From Accumulibacter sp. (GTDB lineage: Bacteria > Pseudomonadota > Gammaproteobacteria > Burkholderiales > Rhodocyclaceae), in NCBI RefSeq assembly GCF_036625195.1, contig NZ_JAZKUG010000001.1:4092001-4156000 (forward strand): 64,000 bases of DNA. Reading direction: 5' to 3'. Below, one piece after another: positions 60,866-64,000 of this stretch. The position numbers and the translations under genes were made by a program. A model generated the notes under the pieces. It was given only the letters and a program-made list of their open reading frames with translations. It made no database searches and was not told where the DNA came from. Position 1 is the stretch's first letter, and each line of letters opens with the position of its first letter.

Positions 60866-62314
60866 TCAGTACGATCCCGGGCTGGCAAAACTCTCGAAAC
60901 GCGTGTATTCGCCAAGGAAGGTCAGGCGCACGGTGCCGATCGGACCGTTGCGCTGTTTGCCGATGATGATCTCGGCGACGCCCTTTTCGGGCGTGTCCGG
61001 GTTATAGACCTCGTCGCGATAGATGAACATGATCACGTCCGCATCCTGCTCGATGGCTCCGGATTCGCGCAGGTCGGACATCACCGGACGCTTGTTCGGC
61101 CGCTGCTCGAGCGAGCGGTTGAGCTGTGACAGCGCCATCAGCGGCACGCCGAGTTCCTTTGCCAGCCCCTTCAACGAACGTGAAATCTCGGAGATCTCGG
61201 TCGCCCGGTTCTCGCCATGCGAGGTTGCCGACATCAACTGCAGGTAATCGATGACGATCAGCCCGAGCTGGCCGCACTGACGGTAGAGACGGCGGGCGCG
61301 CGCCCGCAGGTCGATCGGGTTGAGGGCCGGCGTCTCGTCGATGTAGATCGGCGCCTCGTGCATGCGGCCAAGGGCGAACGACAGGCGCGACCATTCATCG
61401 TCGTTCAGGCGCCCGGTCCGCACCCGGTGCGCGTCGAGGCGGCCGACCGAGCAGAGCATGCGCATCGCCAGCTGCGTGCCACCCATCTCCATCGAGAAGA
61501 TCGCCACCGGCAGCCCGACCTCGAGAGCCACGTGCTCGGCAATGTTCATCGCGAACGAGGTCTTGCCCATCGACGGCCGGCCGGCGACGATCAGCAGATC
61601 GCCGCTCTGCAGACCGGACGTCTTGCCGTCGAGATCATGGTAGCCGGTGGGCACACCGGTGATGTCGGACGGGTTGTCTCGGTCGTGCAGCTCCTGGATC
61701 CGTTCGACGACCTGCGTCAGCAGCGGATTGATGTGGACGAAGCCGGTCTGATGGCGGAAGCCGCCCTCGGCAATGGCAAACACCTTCGCCTCGGCTTCGT
61801 CGAGCAGCGTCTTCGCGTCGCGGCCGAGCGGGTTGAGCGCGCTGCCGGCGATCTCGTCGCCAGCCGTCACCAGCTGGCGGAGGATCGCGCGTTCGCGGAC
61901 GATCTCGGCATAGCGACGGATGTTTGCCGCCGACGGCGTGTTCGCCGCCAGTTCGCCGAGGTAGGCGAGACCACCGGTCGCCTGGCCCTCACCGGCGAGA
62001 TCGAGACTCTCGGCGACCGTTACCGCGTCGGCCGGCTTGCCGCTCTCGAGGAGCTTGCGCATCTGGCGATAGATGCGCCGGTGCTCATCGCGGTAGAAAT
62101 CCCCTTCACCGACCAAGTCGGCGATCCGGTCGAAGGCCGCGTTGTCGAGCAGCAGGCCACCGAGGACCGACTGCTCGGCTTCCAGCGAATGGGGTGGTAC
62201 ACGCAGTTCGGGCAGTACGGAGTCGGGCTGCGGGCTGCTCCCTCGCCCCGGTCTGCGCCCGGCAGGGCGCCGTTGCCCGTCATCAGGGCTGGATGCATCG
62301 GACGAACTGGCCAT
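60866..62314 (-). CDS. dnaB: Replicative DNA helicase DnaB
   Basis: 482 aa. The replication-fork hexameric 5'-3' helicase. PELRVPPHSLEAEQSVLGGLLLDN begins the N-terminal domain; the RecA-like C-terminal domain has Walker A AGRPSMGKTS near 225 and LIVIDYLQLM near 330, plus MSDLRESGAIEQDADVIMF and IIGKQRNGPIGTV. The start ATG 62314 was chosen over an 18-residue extension. It lies downstream of rplI on the same strand with a rho-independent terminator between them. Confidence 0.96.
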   Translation of the reverse strand: MASSSDASSPDDGQRRPAGRRPGRGSSPQPDSVLPELRVPPHSLEAEQSVLGGLLLDNAAFDRIADLVGEGDFYRDEHRRIYRQMRKLLESGKPADAVTVAESLDLAGEGQATGGLAYLGELAANTPSAANIRRYAEIVRERAILRQLVTAGDEIAGSALNPLGRDAKTLLDEAEAKVFAIAEGGFRHQTGFVHINPLLTQVVERIQELHDRDNPSDITGVPTGYHDLDGKTSGLQSGDLLIVAGRPSMGKTSFAMNIAEHVALEVGLPVAIFSMEMGGTQLAMRMLCSVGRLDAHRVRTGRLNDDEWSRLSFALGRMHEAPIYIDETPALNPIDLRARARRLYRQCGQLGLIVIDYLQLMSATSHGENRATEISEISRSLKGLAKELGVPLMALSQLNRSLEQRPNKRPVMSDLRESGAIEQDADVIMFIYRDEVYNPDTPEKGVAEIIIGKQRNGPIGTVRLTFLGEYTRFESFASPGSY

Positions 62315-62387
62315 CGGGGATCCAAGACGAAAAACGGGCAAGGCCAAGAGTCTAGCGCGCCGGCGCACGCTCCGGGGCCCAGAAGCA

Positions 62388-62413
62388 GAAAAGCCTTGCC
62401 ATCAGGCAAGGCT
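62388..62413 (-). terminator. Rho-independent terminator after rplI
   Basis: Stem AGCCTTGCC / GGCAAGGCT (62392-62400 and 62405-62413), loop of four, followed on the minus strand by TTTTCTGC. It lies 42 bases past the rplI stop and before dnaB, ending the rpsF-priB-rpsR-rplI transcript. Confidence 0.85.
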
Positions 62414-62454
62414 CCTCGTTGACCGCAGGCAACCCGGCCTGCCGGGCCGCTGCC

Positions 62455-62913
62455 CTAGATCTTCGCCTGCTCGATGACCACGGCGACGGTGATCGTCGCC
62501 AGCACGTCGCTGTGCAGCGCCACTTCCAGTTGCGTCTCGCCGATCGTCTTCAGTGGTCCACCCGGCATGCGTACGGCTGACTTCTCGATCTCGAAGCCCT
62601 GCGCACGCAGGCCGTCGGCGACGTCGAAGTTGGTCACCGAACCAAACAGGCGACCGTCGACGCCCGCCTTGCGCTCGATGCGCACGACGATACCCGCCAG
62701 CTTTTCGGCATAGGCCTGCGCGTCGGCCAGCCTCGCCGCGGCCGCCTGCTCGAGTTCGGCCCGCTTCGCCTCGAACTCCTGCAGCGCCGCCGGCGTCGCG
62801 CGCCTGGCCTTGCCGGTCGGAATCAGGAAATTGCGCGCGTAGCCGTCCCTGACCTTGAGCAGATCGCCGAGATTGCCGAGGTTGGCGACCTTCTCCATCA
62901 GAATGATTTGCAT
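62455..62913 (-). CDS. rplI: 50S ribosomal protein L9
   Basis: 152 aa. MQIILMEKVANLGNLGDLLKVRDGYARNFLIP is the classic L9 start, binding 23S rRNA; a long connecting helix (FEAKRAELEQAAAARLADAQAYAEKL) joins the C-terminal domain with FGSVTNFDVADGL. GAGGAG lies upstream of the ATG. Last gene of the rpsF operon. Confidence 0.97.
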   Translation of the reverse strand: MQIILMEKVANLGNLGDLLKVRDGYARNFLIPTGKARRATPAALQEFEAKRAELEQAAAARLADAQAYAEKLAGIVVRIERKAGVDGRLFGSVTNFDVADGLRAQGFEIEKSAVRMPGGPLKTIGETQLEVALHSDVLATITVAVVIEQAKI

Positions 62914-62927
62914 CGTCGTCTCCTCGC

Positions 62928-63203
62928 TTACTGGTGATTGTCGGTGTAGGGCAACAGCGCCAGGAAACGCGCGCGCTTGATCGCCACCGACAGCATCCGC
63001 TGATAACCCGCCTTGGTACCCGTCAGGCGGGCCGGCATGATCTTGGCGTTCTCCGCGATGTACTCCTTGAACAGATCGACATCCTTGTAGTCGATCTCCT
63101 CCATCTTCTCGGCAGTGAAGCGGCAGAACTTGCGCCGCTTGAAGAGGCCGCTTCCGCGCTTCTTGACGTTCTTGTCATCCTTCTTCTTGAAAAACCTTGG
63201 CAT
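62928..63203 (-). CDS. rpsR: 30S ribosomal protein S18
   Basis: 91 aa from ATG 63203, with AAGGAAA upstream. RRKFCRFTAEKMEEIDYKDVDLFKEYI and RLTGTKAGYQRMLSVAIKRARFLALLPY are S18 blocks. Its start overlaps the 3' end of priB by 29 bases and it precedes rplI by 14 bases. Confidence 0.97.
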   Translation of the reverse strand: MPRFFKKKDDKNVKKRGSGLFKRRKFCRFTAEKMEEIDYKDVDLFKEYIAENAKIMPARLTGTKAGYQRMLSVAIKRARFLALLPYTDNHQ

Positions 63204-63555
63204 CTTGATTTCCTTCGACAAATTCGATCTGGGTCACATGCAGCCGCGGCTGCCTGCTGTGGCGACTGCGGGCAGCGAGAAAGCCGCTCAACTGCAGCCG
63301 CGCCCCGGGATTCGCTGCCTGCAGCCACTGCGCCGTCTCGCCGAGCGCGATTGCCTGCACCTCACATTCGACGCGGCGGTTGCTGCCGGCCTCGAGCTGC
63401 TCCGACTGGTGACCAATCAGGCACTCGGTGACCGGCACGCCGGCCGGGGTGAAGCGCAGCGCCTTGCGCTCGAGCAGGACGCCGCCGAGCTCGACACGGT
63501 TGCGCAGCGCCGCCGACTCAGGCCGCTGGCTGCTCGCCGGCGGCGGCCGGGTCAC
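63175..63555 (-). CDS. priB: Primosomal replication protein PriB
   Basis: Up to 126 aa. Single OB-fold protein that loads DnaB with PriA at stalled forks. RNRVELGGVLLERKALRFTPAGVPV, SEQLEAGSNRRVECEVQAIAL and LQLSGFLAARSRHSRQPRLHVTQIEFVEG match betaproteobacterial PriB. No ATG is near the homology start: the frame gives a GTG at 63555 (overlapping rpsF by 38 bases and adding about 16 non-conserved residues) or a rare CTG near 63507. Context rpsF-priB-rpsR-rplI is the standard order. Confidence 0.88.
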   Translation of the reverse strand: MTRPPPASSQRPESAALRNRVELGGVLLERKALRFTPAGVPVTECLIGHQSEQLEAGSNRRVECEVQAIALGETAQWLQAANPGARLQLSGFLAARSRHSRQPRLHVTQIEFVEGNQDAKVFQEEG

Positions 63556-63898
63556 GGACTTCCAGCAGCGACCGGGACTTCTCGTCCTTCATCATCGGCG
63601 ACGGCGCACTGACGGCGCGCTTGGCCTTGATCGTCAGATGACGAAGGATCGCATCGTTGAACTTGAAGCCGTGCTCCAGCTCGTTCAGCGTCACGCTGTC
63701 GCACTCGATGTTGAGCAGCAGATAGTGGGCCTTGTGCAGCTTCTGGATCGGATAGGCGAGCTGGCGACGACCCCAGTCCTCGAGGCGGTGGATCTGTCCG
63801 CCACGCGAGGCAATGAGCCCCTTGTAGCGCTCGACCATCGCCGGCACCTGCTCACTCTGGTCAGGATGGACGATCAGGACGATTTCGTAATGGCGCAT
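63518..63898 (-). CDS. rpsF: 30S ribosomal protein S6
   Basis: 126 aa from ATG 63898 with AAGGAG five bases upstream. MRHYEIVLIVHPDQSEQVPAMVERYKG and RLEDWGRRQLAYPIQKLHKAHYLLLNIE are diagnostic. A C-terminal extension (SPMMKDEKSRSLLEVRDPAAAGEQPAA) is typical of betaproteobacteria. First gene of its operon, driven by the promoter at 63962-63991. Confidence 0.97.
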   Translation of the reverse strand: MRHYEIVLIVHPDQSEQVPAMVERYKGLIASRGGQIHRLEDWGRRQLAYPIQKLHKAHYLLLNIECDSVTLNELEHGFKFNDAILRHLTIKAKRAVSAPSPMMKDEKSRSLLEVRDPAAAGEQPAA

Positions 63899-63961
63899 GA
63901 ACACTCCTTATGGCTGAAGCCCCCCGCCATGCGAGCGGTGGAGCAAGGTGAAAAGCCCGCG

Positions 63962-63991
63962 ATTATAGCGCTCCCGGAACCTTCCGGGCAA
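63962..63991 (-). promoter_or_regulatory. Sigma-70 promoter of the rpsF operon
   Basis: On the minus strand TTGCCC (63986-63991), an 18-base spacer and TATAAT (63962-63967). The transcript would start near 63955, with a leader of about 56 bases to the rpsF ATG. A good ribosomal promoter. Confidence 0.75.
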
Positions 63992-64000
63992 TCACTTCGC

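Overview
The window is GC-rich, densely coded chromosomal DNA, almost certainly from a betaproteobacterium of the Rhodocyclales/Accumulibacter type. The evidence is the betaproteobacterial family set (DUF2863, Gcr-type 'recombinase', PriB between S6 and S18, a bioA-F-H-C-D run), a glycogen cluster (pgi-pgm-glgC-glgA), a BktB-like thiolase and an FNR-type anaerobic block. The genus is inference, because no rRNA is present. I found no tRNA, rRNA, CRISPR, phage or transposase genes. The mobile DNA seen is two small non-coding inverted-repeat elements.

Layout. 0-5 kb: the C-terminal end of the error-prone polymerase DnaE2, rimO, a large Hsp70-like gene and a 141-bp MITE-like element. 5.4-15.9 kb: yaaA-recC-recB-recD on the minus strand. 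16-19.2 kb: the Gcr-family membrane protein, a lysine/alanine-rich DUF2934 protein and a discoidin-like protein. 19.4-24.3 kb: dps, then a minus-strand operon of SRPBCC protein, short LOV photoreceptor, ChaN-PDZ protein and a frameshifted M1 metallopeptidase. 24.7-27.2 kb: an FHA-EAL protein and a DUF2863 protein. 27.2-31.9 kb: biotin genes bioAFHCD. 32-35.8 kb: thiolase, a hypothetical, a second MITE-like element, a Nudix hydrolase, a small hypothetical and a retropepsin-like protease. 36-41.4 kb: an oxygen-response block (usp, hemerythrin-DUF2249-NnrS-like-SirB2 operon, fnr, hemN) with three FNR boxes. 41.5-46.2 kb: a SafE-like membrane protein, copA, a copZ-like gene and selD. 46.3-53.8 kb: DUF1015 and glgA-glgC-pgm-pgi. 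54.1-59.5 kb: bacteriohemerythrin, imuB-imuA-lexA with a perfect LexA box, a peroxiredoxin and phoH. 59.5-64 kb: a transglutaminase-like protein, dnaB and the rplI-rpsR-priB-rpsF operon.

How it fits together. Several genes serve DNA damage and replication (recBCD, imuAB, dnaE2, lexA, dnaB, priB). The FNR block adapts heme synthesis, stress protection and a poorly understood hemerythrin/membrane-protein unit to low oxygen. The glycogen cluster and thiolase fit an organism that cycles storage polymers. The least ordinary features are the LOV-centred operon, the FNR-controlled hemerythrin operon, and two MITE-like elements each inserted at the stop codon of a neighbouring gene.
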